Below, in pieces: positions 1-6,392 of a stretch of DNA of 6,421 nt. Within the stretch, counting starts at the first letter, position 1, and each line of letters starts with the position of its first letter. The notes under the pieces are model-generated. The model searched no databases, was not told where the DNA came from, and saw only the letters and a program-made list of their open reading frames with translations. The stretch is from an uncultured Planctomycetaceae bacterium (GTDB lineage: Bacteria > Planctomycetota > Planctomycetia > Pirellulales > JACPPG01), in the NCBI GenBank assembly GCA_945957305.1, contig CAMFLN010000194.1:1-6421 (forward strand). The letters run 5' to 3'. The position numbers were made by a program, and so were the translations under genes.

Positions 1-1
1 G

Positions 2-97
2 TTGATCGGCGCTGGCCACGGTTGGGGAAACCCGGAAATGAAGCGCTCGCTGGACGAGACCTGGAGCTACTTTGACCGCTATCTGAAGGCGTCTTAG
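2..97 (+). CDS. C-terminal fragment of an alpha/beta-hydrolase-type enzyme (5' end outside window)
   Basis: The frame starting at base 2 stays open for 31 codons and stops at TAG 95-97. The peptide begins LIGAGHGWGNPEM and ends SYFDRYLKAS. A small-residue G-A-G-H-G segment about 25 residues before the C-terminus, followed by an amphipathic helix of the form W-x-Y-F-D-R-Y-L, is the usual end of alpha/beta hydrolases such as dienelactone hydrolases, acetylxylan-type esterases and prolyl-oligopeptidase-like peptidases. In these the histidine of this segment completes the Ser-Asp-His triad. The nucleophile elbow and the acid residue lie outside the window, so substrate and subfamily cannot be given, and a signal peptide cannot be excluded. 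The next gene begins 186 bases downstream, so it is probably a separate transcription unit. The family call rests on a short stretch only. Confidence 0.55.
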   Translation: MIGAGHGWGNPEMKRSLDETWSYFDRYLKAS

Positions 98-283
98 TCG
101 CAAGCGTTTTCGGTCGGTTGAGATGTGCCTCTCCTGCGACAACGGCTACGTGACCGCAGGTGGCCTGGTTTCAACCGGCGGCAGCGCGGTGCCTTGCAGC
201 GGCCGTCGAATGCCCCATAATCGGCCCACATGCGCGGGGCTTGGGTGCCTTGCGCCAGGGTACTTCTGGGAAACGGTAAGCGT
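98..283 (+). other. Intergenic gap upstream of the PfkB kinase, with small repeats
   Basis: No convincing gene is seen here; frames crossing it lack family features. It holds a small imperfect inverted repeat at 163-179 (GCC-t-GGTT / AACC-GGC) without a following T-run, so it is not a clear terminator. A 10-base direct repeat, GGTGCCTTGC, occurs at 188-197 and again at 244-253. A possible -10 element, CATAAT, lies at 216-221. Confidence 0.5.
194..221 (+). promoter_or_regulatory. Weak sigma70-like promoter candidate for the PfkB kinase
   Basis: CATAAT at 216-221 matches five of six positions of the TATAAT consensus. TTGCAG at 194-199 matches only the TTG of the -35 consensus, with a 16-base spacer. 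A start near 228 would leave a leader of about 55 bases before the kinase start codon. The same string CCATAAT occurs upstream of recA (1875-1881), but both could be chance matches. Confidence 0.3.
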
Positions 284-1186
284 ATGCCTCTCTTGGTGTG
301 GGGATCCGTGGCGCTCGATAGTGTCGAGACGCCCACTGACAAGCGCGACAATGTGCTCGGCGGCTCGGCTGTCTTTTTTTCCTACGCGGCCAGCTACTTC
401 ACCTCGGCCAACCTCGTGGCCGATGTCGGCGACGATTGGCCGGCCGAACACACGCAGTTGCTGGAAAAACGCAAAGTCGACACGCGTGGGCTGAACGTGC
501 TCTCGGGCGAAAAGACCTTTCGCTGGAGCGGCAAGTACCTGCCCAATATGAACGATCGCGAGACCCTCGAGGTGCATCTCAACGTGCTGGGCAAGTACGA
601 CCCGGTCATGCCCGAGGAGTACCGTCGCTCGCGTTTTGTCTTCTTGGGAAACGGCTCTCCGTCCATTCAGCTGAAAGTCCTGGACCAGGTCCCCGAGGCC
701 AAGCTGGTTGTGGCCGACACGATGGACCTGTGGATCAATATCCAGCGTGATGAGCTGTTGCAACTCTTCAAGCGGATCGACGGTCTCGTGCTGAATGACA
801 GCGAGGCCAAACTGCTGACCGGCGAGGAAAACCTGGTGCGTGCCGGGCATGCCGTCCGCGCGCTAGGGCCCAAGTTCGTCGTGGTAAAAAAAGGGGAGCA
901 TGGGGCCATGTTCTTCGGCGAAAACGAGACTTACGTCATGCCCGCCTACCCCACGCCCGACGTCATCGACCCGACCGGCGCCGGGGACAGTTTCGCCGGC
1001 GGCATGATGGGCTATCTGGCCGAGCAGCAGAAGTTCGACCCCCTGACGCTGAAGACGGCGCTGGCGTACGGGACGCTGGTGGCCAGCTTCACCGTCGAGG
1101 ATTTCAGTCTCGAACGGTTGAAAAAGATCGAGCGTGCCGATGTGGAACGGCGCATGCAGGATTATCGCCGCATGCTCAGCTTCTAA
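284..1186 (+). CDS. PfkB-family carbohydrate (sugar) kinase
   Basis: This 300-residue protein is a full-length cytoplasmic PfkB/ribokinase-superfamily kinase, which moves the gamma-phosphate of ATP to a sugar or nucleoside hydroxyl. The N-terminus MPLLVWGSVALDSVETP is the first beta strand with the substrate-binding Asp12. LGGSAVFFSYAAS (residues 25-37) is the conserved Gly-Gly signature 1 region. DTMDLW and LNDSEAKLLTGE are typical middle segments, and VVVKKGEHGA precedes the ATP site. Signature 2, DPTGAGDSFAGG (229-240), gives the anion hole and catalytic base Asp235. The substrate cannot be read from the sequence. ATG 284 is preferred over the in-frame ATG 230, because residues 1-18 of the longer form (MRGAWVPCARVLLGNGKR) lie before the first family strand. 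No strong Shine-Dalgarno sequence is seen. thpR follows after 60 bases on the same strand, so the two may be cotranscribed. Confidence 0.9.
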   Translation: MPLLVWGSVALDSVETPTDKRDNVLGGSAVFFSYAASYFTSANLVADVGDDWPAEHTQLLEKRKVDTRGLNVLSGEKTFRWSGKYLPNMNDRETLEVHLNVLGKYDPVMPEEYRRSRFVFLGNGSPSIQLKVLDQVPEAKLVVADTMDLWINIQRDELLQLFKRIDGLVLNDSEAKLLTGEENLVRAGHAVRALGPKFVVVKKGEHGAMFFGENETYVMPAYPTPDVIDPTGAGDSFAGGMMGYLAEQQKFDPLTLKTALAYGTLVASFTVEDFSLERLKKIERADVERRMQDYRRMLSF

Positions 1187-1202
1187 CTGCTGAACCGTGT
1201 TT

Positions 1203-1227
1203 GGAAATTTCTGTGTTCTGAAATTCC
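1203..1227 (+). repeat. Imperfect hairpin between the kinase and thpR
   Basis: GGAAATTTC (1203-1211) and GAAATTCC (1220-1227) form an 8-base-pair stem with one bulged A and an 8-base loop. It is AT-rich for this region and has no T-run after it, so it is not a standard intrinsic terminator. It could stabilise the 3' end of the kinase message or be incidental. Confidence 0.35.
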
Positions 1228-1246
1228 TGGGTGGACCGGCTTCTTC

Positions 1247-1825
1247 ATGCAGCGCAGCTTGCGAACGTTTATCGCCGTCGAGATATCCGCGGAAGTACGT
1301 ATGCGTACCGCGCGGCTAATCAGCCGGCTGCAGGAAACCGGGGCAAACGTCCGCTGGGTCAAGCCCGAGCACATGCACATCACGCTGAAGTTCCTGGGGG
1401 ACGTCGATCTGCGTGACATTCCTGAAGTGTGCGCCGCCGTGGCCCACGCGACCGTTGACCTGCCACCGTTTTCGTTTCGGATCGCGGGGGCCGGGGCCTT
1501 CCCGAATCTGACGCAGCCCCGCACTGTGTGGCTGGGCGTGGACGAGGGGGCCGACGAATTGACGGAACTCTATTCGCGCATCGAGAAATCTCTCGGGGCG
1601 CTGGGATATCCTGCCGAAAAGCGCCGCTTCCGCCCGCATTTGACGATCGGTCGCGTGCGCAACGCCGACCGGGGCATGGCCGCTTTGGCCGACGTATTGG
1701 CCGAGCACGCCGATTATGTGGCAGGCGTTGTGGATGTGGATGAAGTTGTGACGTTTTCCAGCGACCTGGACCGGGAAGGGCCGCAGCACGAACCGCTGGC
1801 CACGGCCGAGCTTGGCGGCAGCTGA
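1247..1825 (+). CDS. thpR: RNA 2',3'-cyclic phosphodiesterase (ThpR/LigT, 2H family)
   Basis: This 192-residue cytoplasmic protein belongs to the 2H phosphoesterase superfamily. ThpR enzymes open RNA 2',3'-cyclic phosphates to 2'-phosphates, and the Escherichia coli protein can also join tRNA halves by a 2'-5' bond in vitro. The protein opens with the family strand LRTFIAVEI. Both catalytic H-x-T-[LI] motifs are present: HITL at 44-47, inside HITLKFLGD, and HLTI at 131-134, inside RFRPHLTIGRVR. They are about 87 residues apart, as usual. FSFRIAGAGAFPN and RTVWLGV are the central strands, and VTFSSDL near the C-terminus is the last strand. The position often holding Tyr before the last strand is His181. 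Length is normal for the family. The start is the only ATG that fits the family N-terminus; its Shine-Dalgarno sequence is weak. No RNA ligase partner is seen nearby, and its biological role in bacteria is not settled. Confidence 0.92.
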   Translation: MQRSLRTFIAVEISAEVRMRTARLISRLQETGANVRWVKPEHMHITLKFLGDVDLRDIPEVCAAVAHATVDLPPFSFRIAGAGAFPNLTQPRTVWLGVDEGADELTELYSRIEKSLGALGYPAEKRRFRPHLTIGRVRNADRGMAALADVLAEHADYVAGVVDVDEVVTFSSDLDREGPQHEPLATAELGGS

Positions 1826-1851
1826 ACGTCATTAAGCAAAATCGAAAAGCG

Positions 1852-1881
1852 TTGCGATCCCGGCCCGATCCGCTCCATAAT
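1852..1881 (+). promoter_or_regulatory. Upstream promoter candidate for recA
   Basis: TTGCGA (1852-1857) matches four of six positions of the -35 consensus and CATAAT (1876-1881) five of six of the -10 consensus, with an 18-base spacer. It would give a leader of about 170 bases. It is weaker than the candidate nearer recA and could be a second, basal promoter or a chance match. Confidence 0.35.
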
Positions 1882-1934
1882 AGGCGCGCCTTCCTGGCAA
1901 ATTCCGGGGAGGCAAGAATCCGCGAAATTCTCTC

Positions 1935-1963
1935 TTGAAAGGAGTAGTGTACACCGATATAGT
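1935..1963 (+). promoter_or_regulatory. Main recA promoter candidate (sigma70-type)
   Basis: TTGAAA (1935-1940) and TATAGT (1958-1963) each differ from the sigma70 consensus at one position and are separated by exactly 17 bases. This is the best promoter-like match in the window. Transcription would start near 1970, leaving a leader of about 90 bases before recA. The spacer contains the palindrome GTGTACAC, so a repressor bound there would block RNA polymerase. Confidence 0.6.
1947..1954 (+). promoter_or_regulatory. Palindrome in the recA promoter spacer, operator candidate
   Basis: GTGTACAC is a perfect 8-base palindrome between the -35 and -10 elements of the recA promoter candidate. recA is commonly repressed by LexA from sites overlapping its promoter. 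The palindrome does not match the E. coli (CTGT-N8-ACAG), Bacillus-type (GAAC-N4-GTTC) or alphaproteobacterial (GTTC-N7-GTTC) LexA motifs. Its role as an operator is inferred from position alone. Confidence 0.3.
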
Positions 1964-2047
1964 ATCCATGCGTTCAGTGTTCATTAGTGCGCCTGCCGCT
2001 GGCCTCGCTACGGTCAAGTCAGACGCGGCGTAAGTCATTCATAGAAC

Positions 2048-2052
2048 AAGGA
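2048..2052 (+). promoter_or_regulatory. recA ribosome binding site
   Basis: AAGGA ends eight bases before ATG 2061. The second in-frame ATG at 2091 has no comparable purine tract at a suitable distance, so this site decides for the longer RecA start. Confidence 0.65.
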
Positions 2053-2060
2053 TTGCGCGC

Positions 2061-3185
2061 ATGGTTACGGCGGTGAAAACGAATCATCGTATGGCGAAGA
2101 AAGAAGCCACCTCATCCCGGTCCCCCCGCAATGCGGAGAAGGACCCCGCCAAGACCATGATCGAGGCTAACGCCCCGCTGAAGAACGCGGTCGCTCAGAT
2201 CGAAAAGCAATTCGGCGAAGGGGCGATCATGCCCCTGGGGAGCGAGCACGGCGGTCAGATTCAGGGGATCCCGACGGGCAGCCTGTCGCTGGACCTGGCG
2301 CTTGGTGGCCAGGGATTACCGAAGGGGCGGATCATCGAAATCTACGGCCCTGAATCGAGCGGTAAGACCACTTTGGCCCTGCACGCCGTGGCCCGCGCTC
2401 AGCGTGAGGGGGGAATTGCCGCGTTTATCGACGCAGAACATGCCCTCGATCCCAGTTGGGCCAAGAAGCTGGGCGTCGAGCTCGAGACGCTGCTGGTCAG
2501 CCAGCCGGGGAGTGGCGAAGAGGCCATGCAGATCACCGAGATGCTGATCAAGTCGAACGCCGTCGATGTGATCGTCATCGACTCGGTGGCCGCCCTGGTG
2601 CCGCAGAAGGAACTCGACGGCGAAATGGGAGATTCGCACGTCGGTCTGCAAGCACGCCTGATGAGCCAGGCTTTGCGGAAATTGACGGGAGCCATTGCAA
2701 AAAGCAAGACTTGCGTGATCTTCATCAACCAGATTCGCGAGAAGATCGGGGTTATGTTCGGCAGTCCCGAAACGACTCCCGGCGGTCGGGCGCTGAAGTT
2801 TTATTCGTCCTGCCGGATTGATGTGCGCCGCATTGGTCAGTTGAAGGAAGGTGAGGACGTCGTTGGCCAGCGGGTGCGGGCCAAGGTCGTAAAAAACAAG
2901 GTCGCGCCCCCCTTCCGCGTGGCGGAGTTTGATATGATGCACGCTGACGGCATCAGCTATGAAGGGGACGTGCTCGACCTGGCAATGGCTCAAAAACTGG
3001 TCGTGCGCTCCGGGGCATGGTTTCGTTACGGCGACCTGCAATTGGGGCAGGGCCGCGAAAAGACGAGGACTTACCTGGTCGAGAACCCGGCCCTGGTCGA
3101 GGAGTTGAAGCAGAAGATTATGGCGGCCGGCGCGCCGGTCACCGTAGCGCCTCCTGCAGAAGGTGGCAGCGAAGCGGAAGAATAA
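2061..3185 (+). CDS. recA: Recombinase RecA
   Basis: RecA forms ATP-dependent filaments on single-stranded DNA, drives homologous pairing and strand exchange, and in most bacteria triggers LexA self-cleavage. The 374-residue protein is complete. The N-terminal oligomerisation helix includes [13 protein letters not shown] (45-57). Walker A is GPESSGKT (96-103), and the Walker B strand is [10 protein letters not shown] (170-179). The loop L1 region is [17 protein letters not shown] (187-203). Loop L2 follows [10 protein letters not shown] and contains GSPETTPGG (234-242). The C-terminal domain ends in an acidic tail (EGGSEAEE), as in many RecA proteins. Walker A lies about 30 residues later than in E. 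coli RecA, because of a Lys/Arg/Ser-rich N-terminal extension. If translation began at ATG 2091 the extension would be about 20 residues; the Shine-Dalgarno site favours 2061. No intein or frameshift is present. It has its own promoter candidate upstream, and the protease gene follows after 91 bases. Confidence 0.98.
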   Translation: MVTAVKTNHRMAKKEATSSRSPRNAEKDPAKTMIEANAPLKNAVAQIEKQFGEGAIMPLGSEHGGQIQGIPTGSLSLDLALGGQGLPKGRIIEIYGPESSGKTTLALHAVARAQREGGIAAFIDAEHALDPSWAKKLGVELETLLVSQPGSGEEAMQITEMLIKSNAVDVIVIDSVAALVPQKELDGEMGDSHVGLQARLMSQALRKLTGAIAKSKTCVIFINQIREKIGVMFGSPETTPGGRALKFYSSCRIDVRRIGQLKEGEDVVGQRVRAKVVKNKVAPPFRVAEFDMMHADGISYEGDVLDLAMAQKLVVRSGAWFRYGDLQLGQGREKTRTYLVENPALVEELKQKIMAAGAPVTVAPPAEGGSEAEE

Positions 3186-3258
3186 GTGCCGCGGAAACAA
3201 ACGGCGACAGGGCCCCGGCCTTTCGCTGGCGCGTGCACACCGCTGCGCCGCGCTTGCG

Positions 3259-3265
3259 AAAAGGA
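3259..3265 (+). promoter_or_regulatory. Ribosome binding site of the PDZ protease gene
   Basis: AAAAGGA ends 11 bases before ATG 3277. The frame is open further upstream, back to an ATG at 3163 inside recA. This purine tract and the signal peptide that begins right after 3277 support 3277 as the start. Confidence 0.5.
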
Positions 3266-3276
3266 CCGGTCGTGAC

Positions 3277-4761
3277 ATGAGCGGCATGCGAGTTCGTCGG
3301 TCGGTCGCCGTGGTCGGCGTTATCAGCCTGGTCGCTGCGATCCTGGGGCGCGCCCCTGTCTCGGTACAAGCCGACGAGCCGACGGGATTGGCCGCTGCCG
3401 TGGCGCTCGAAGAGGTCCTGGTTGCTGCCATCGCGCGCAGCGAGAAGTCCGTCGTCAGCATCGCTCGTGTGGCGGATAAGGGGGGCGGCGTTGTCGATAC
3501 GCAGCCGAATTTCCTCGGCCCTCCGCGGCTCATGGGCCCGCAAGGCCCGCAAGACCCCGACTTTGTTCCCACGTCGTTCGCCACCGGCGTGGTCATCGGC
3601 AAGGGGCTGGTGCTGACGAATCATCACGCGCTGGCACTGGACGAGAAGAGCCAGTTCTACGTCACGACGGTGTCTCGCAAGGTGTATGCCGCCGAAGTTA
3701 AAGGGGCATCCCCCTACACCGATCTGGCGGTGCTCGAAGTTAAAGATCCTTTCGCCGACGAGGAGTTTGTCCCAATCCCCTTCGGAGACGGCAGCAAAGT
3801 TCGCAAGGGCCAGATCGTGCTCGCGCTCGGTAATCCCTATGCCATTGCACGTGATGGACAAGCCAGCGCCAGTTGGGGCATCGTGGCCAACGTGCAACGC
3901 AAGGCGCAAACAGTCCCGGGCGAAAACGGTGCACCCACGCGGCCGACACTGCAACACTTTGGCGCCTTGATTCAGACCGACGCTCGACTGAATCTCGGCA
4001 CCAGCGGCGGCGCGCTCTTGAACCTGCAAGGAGAAATGATCGGCCTGACGACTTCGCTCGCGGCCGTGGCCGGGTACGAGCAGGCGGCCGGTTATGCCAT
4101 TCCGGTTGATGATGCCTTTCGCCAAACCGTCGACAAACTCAAAGTGGGCGAAGAGCGCACCCATGGTTTGCTCGGGATCACGTTCCGCCGCGACGATGGG
4201 GGACAGGCGAACGGCGTACGGGTCGACATGATCTACGCAGCCGGACCCGCCCGGCAGGCCGATATTCGCCCCAGCGACGTAATCACGCGGGTCAACGACC
4301 AGCCCATTCGCGACGGGGACGACTTGATGTTGAACATCGGTCGCCTGCCGGCAGGCAGCCCGGCGCGGATCACGATCGAGCGGGGAGGCCGAACCTACCA
4401 GCGGCTCGTCACGCTGGCCAAGTTTCCGGTACAGGGCAAGGTTGTCGTGACCAAACCTGCTGCGAACTGGCGGGGCATGACCGTCGATTACGCGACCGCC
4501 ATGCCCGAATACCAATCGCGGGTGAATTCCGGCGAAGCTCCGGTCGACGCGTGTGTGATCGTGCGCGACGTCATCGAGGGGAGCCCGGCCTGGGAAGCCG
4601 GACTACGCCGTGCGATGCTTATTACTCATGCTGCTAGCGTGCGGGTCGAGACGCCTGACGAGTTCCACGCGGCCGTGGCCGAGAAGACGGCGGACGTCAC
4701 CGTGCGGCTGGCAGTAGCGCCCGGTAAAGCCGACATGGTCACGGTTCATCCGCAGCCGTGA
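3277..4761 (+). CDS. Exported trypsin-like serine protease with two PDZ domains (HtrA/Deg-like)
   Basis: This 494-residue protein resembles HtrA/Deg proteases, which degrade or process misfolded envelope proteins. A Sec signal peptide has basic MRVRR, a hydrophobic core (about residues 9-24) and likely cleavage after VQA at 32. The S1-type protease domain (about 45-290) has all three catalytic residues: His117 in LTNHHAL, Asp149 in YTDLAVLEV, and Ser243 in LNLGTSGGALLNLQGEMIGL. A Gly/Pro-rich stretch (68-98) sits before the His strand, where HtrA proteins often carry a flexible loop. PDZ1 spans about 296-382 (HGLLGI, then GPARQADIRPSDVITRVNDQPI). A more divergent PDZ2 spans about 397-485 (WRGMTVDY, then EGSPAWEAGL and TPDEFHAAV). 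Action in the periplasm or outside the cell is inferred from the signal peptide. It lies between recA and alaS; the 91-base gap to recA allows readthrough but gives no functional link. The specific Deg subtype is not resolved. Confidence 0.9.
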   Translation: MSGMRVRRSVAVVGVISLVAAILGRAPVSVQADEPTGLAAAVALEEVLVAAIARSEKSVVSIARVADKGGGVVDTQPNFLGPPRLMGPQGPQDPDFVPTSFATGVVIGKGLVLTNHHALALDEKSQFYVTTVSRKVYAAEVKGASPYTDLAVLEVKDPFADEEFVPIPFGDGSKVRKGQIVLALGNPYAIARDGQASASWGIVANVQRKAQTVPGENGAPTRPTLQHFGALIQTDARLNLGTSGGALLNLQGEMIGLTTSLAAVAGYEQAAGYAIPVDDAFRQTVDKLKVGEERTHGLLGITFRRDDGGQANGVRVDMIYAAGPARQADIRPSDVITRVNDQPIRDGDDLMLNIGRLPAGSPARITIERGGRTYQRLVTLAKFPVQGKVVVTKPAANWRGMTVDYATAMPEYQSRVNSGEAPVDACVIVRDVIEGSPAWEAGLRRAMLITHAASVRVETPDEFHAAVAEKTADVTVRLAVAPGKADMVTVHPQP

Positions 4762-4765
4762 TCGG

Positions 4766-4779
4766 TTGCCGATAGGCAA
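4766..4779 (+). repeat. Short hairpin after the protease stop codon
   Basis: TTGCC (4766-4770) and GGCAA (4775-4779) form a perfect 5-base-pair stem around a GATA loop, four bases after the TGA stop. No T-run follows, so it is at best a weak 3'-end structure. Confidence 0.35.
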
Positions 4780-4930
4780 GGCCAGCTCATGAACAGGCCG
4801 ATTTCGACCCTCGGCAAAGCTTTTTGCGCCGCCCGCGTAATGGTCCCGGGTGCGGATTTCGCCCCTCTCTAAGCGAGCGAACTCGCCCCTGCCAGCGGCT
4901 GTCCCACTTGGCTGGTCGCTTTTCATGGGG

Positions 4931-4955
4931 CCGGCTATGATGGCCGGTTTCCGGC
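4931..4955 (+). promoter_or_regulatory. Overlapping inverted repeats around a -10-like element in the alaS leader
   Basis: CCGGC (4931-4935) can pair with GCCGG (4943-4947) across a 7-base loop, or that GCCGG can pair with CCGGC (4951-4955) across a TTT loop; the two hairpins exclude each other. The first loop contains TATGAT (4936-4941), which matches TATAAT at five of six positions, although no good -35 lies 16-18 bases upstream. E. coli AlaRS is known to repress its own gene by binding a palindrome at the alaS transcription start. Whether the same happens here is inference. Confidence 0.35.
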
Positions 4956-4985
4956 ATTCCTACGTTGATCCGAGCGATAAATCCG

Positions 4986-6392
4986 ATGAAGACGGACGAA
5001 CTGCGCGAAAAATACTTGACGTTTTTCGAGTCCAAGGGGTGCGTGCGCCGCCCCAGCGATGTCTTGGTCCCCGTGTGGGATCCGTCGGTGCTGTTCACGC
5101 CGGCCGGCATGAACCAGTTCAAGGACCACTTCCTCGGCAAGATCAAGCTCGAGTTCACCCGCGCCACCACCTGCCAGAAATGCCTCCGCACAGGCGACAT
5201 CGATAACGTCGGCCGCACGGCCTACCATCACACGTTTTTCGAGATGCTGGGCAATTTCAGTTTCGGCGATTACTTCAAACGTGAAGCCATTCACTGGGCC
5301 TGGGAGTTCCTGACCAGTCCCAAATGGCTGAAGCTGCCGGCTGACCAGCTCACGGTCTCGGTCTACGTCGATGATGACGAAGCGGCCAAGATCTGGTCCG
5401 ACGAGATCAAGCTGCCCTCGAACAAGATCGAGCGCTTCGGCGAGGACGACAACTTCTGGCCGGCCGGCGCCCCCAGCCAGGGCCCCGACGGCGTGTGCGG
5501 TCCCTGTAGCGAGATCTTTTTCCACACCGACAAGGGCTCGGTCGAGATTTGGAACCTGGTCTTCACGCAATTCAATCGCGTCGGGGAACCCCCCGACAAT
5601 TTGCGTCCCCTACCGAGCAAGAACATCGACACGGGCATGGGGCTCGAACGAGCCGCGGCCGTGATGCAGGGGGTCGACACGAACTATCACATCGACATCC
5701 TGCGCCCGCTGGTCGAGGCGGCCGGCGAAGTGTGCGGCGTCAAGTACGACCCGGCCAGCGAACATGGTCGCCGCTTGCGCCGTATCGCGGATCACATCCG
5801 GGCGTGCACGTTTGCCGTGCACGAGAACGTCTATCCCGGCCCCAACAAGGAAAAATACGTCGTCAAGCGATTGCTGCGCCGGGCCGTGCTCGACGGGCAT
5901 CAGATTGGCTTGCACGCGCCGTTTCTCCATCGCCTGGTGCCGAAAGTCGTCGAGTTGATGCGCAACCCTTACCCCGAGCTGGCCGAGACGACGGCGCGCG
6001 TCTCCCAGGTCATCGAAAAGGAAGAAAGCAACTTCTTTTCGACGATCGACGGCGGGCTGGATCGCATCGATCGCGTGTTTCGCGAGATGGGGCGCACCGG
6101 CCGCGTGATGGTGTCGGGGGACGAAGCGGCCGACATGTACACCACCCACGGCTTTCCGCCCGAGCTGTTCGATTCGTTGGCGGCCGAGCGGTATTTCACG
6201 TTCGACTGGGCCGGTTATCGTGCGGCCATGCAGCGCCATGGGTTGGAGTCGGGCGGCGGACAAAAGGTCGAGCTGTTCCAGTCCAGCCCGCTCGACGCTT
6301 TGAAGAAAGCCATGCACGGCAGCGAGTTCGTCGGGTACGAAACGCTCGAGGCCAAGGGGCGTGTCGTGGGCATCATCGCACAGGACAAACTG
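4986..6392 (+). CDS. alaS: Alanyl-tRNA synthetase, N-terminal 469 residues (3' end missing)
   Basis: AlaRS attaches alanine to tRNA-Ala in the cytoplasm using ATP. The start [18 protein letters not shown] and the motif 1 region [15 protein letters not shown] (37-51) are standard for the class II catalytic core. The motif 2 region runs from [10 protein letters not shown] (57-66) to [16 protein letters not shown] (82-97). [14 protein letters not shown] (166-179) is a typical AlaRS active-site segment. Motif 3 is [17 protein letters not shown] (213-229). The tRNA-recognition helices follow ([24 protein letters not shown]). Full-length enzymes have about 870-900 residues, so the editing domain with its zinc-binding His/Cys site and the C-Ala domain lie beyond the contig end. 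The frame stays open through 6421, but everything after codon 469 (LSLIHISEP) is translated sequencing adapter. ATG 4986 has only a weak Shine-Dalgarno context; an in-frame TTG at 4965 is less likely. Confidence 0.96.

Larger units (their letters stand above)
1826..2060 (+). other. thpR-recA intergenic region (recA control region)
   Basis: These 235 bases carry no credible gene. They contain two promoter-like elements (1852-1881 and 1935-1963), a palindrome GTGTACAC (1947-1954), a close direct repeat GTTCA (1972-1976 and 1979-1983), a GGCGCGCC palindrome (1883-1890), and the recA ribosome binding site (2048-2052). No intrinsic terminator with a T-run is evident after thpR. Confidence 0.6.
4762..4985 (+). 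other. Protease-alaS intergenic region (alaS leader)
   Basis: No credible gene is seen in these 224 bases. They hold a small hairpin just after the protease stop (4766-4779), an imperfect CGGCAAA/TTTGC dyad near 4811-4830 without a terminal T-run, and overlapping CCGGC/GCCGG inverted repeats around a -10-like TATGAT at 4936-4941. Confidence 0.5.

Noticed and set aside
230..283. Upstream start (ATG 230) for the PfkB kinase
   Set aside because: The extra 18 residues precede the first strand of the kinase fold and do not look like part of the family; ATG 284 places MPLLVWGS at the N-terminus as expected.
1832..2038. Reverse-strand 68-codon frame in the thpR-recA gap
   Set aside because: It overlaps the recA promoter candidates, has no recognisable motif and no clear ribosome binding site, so a divergent small protein is not supported.
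3163..3276. Upstream start (ATG 3163) for the protease, overlapping the end of recA
   Set aside because: It would put 38 basic, non-conserved-looking residues before a good signal peptide. The purine tract at 3259-3265 and the signal peptide favour ATG 3277.
2316..3602. Long reverse-strand open frame (428 codons) opposite recA and the start of the protease
   Set aside because: It spans two well-supported forward genes and the gap between them, and its composition is that of a GC-rich shadow frame.
3139..4515. Very long reverse-strand open frame (458 codons) opposite the protease gene
   Set aside because: It lies antisense to a protein with clear signal peptide, catalytic triad and PDZ domains. 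Long antisense frames are common in GC-rich DNA with G/C-ending codons, and its translation shows no family motif.
4811..4830. Intrinsic terminator after the protease
   Set aside because: The T-run lies inside the loop/stem of the imperfect CGGCAAA dyad and not after it, so it does not have terminator structure.
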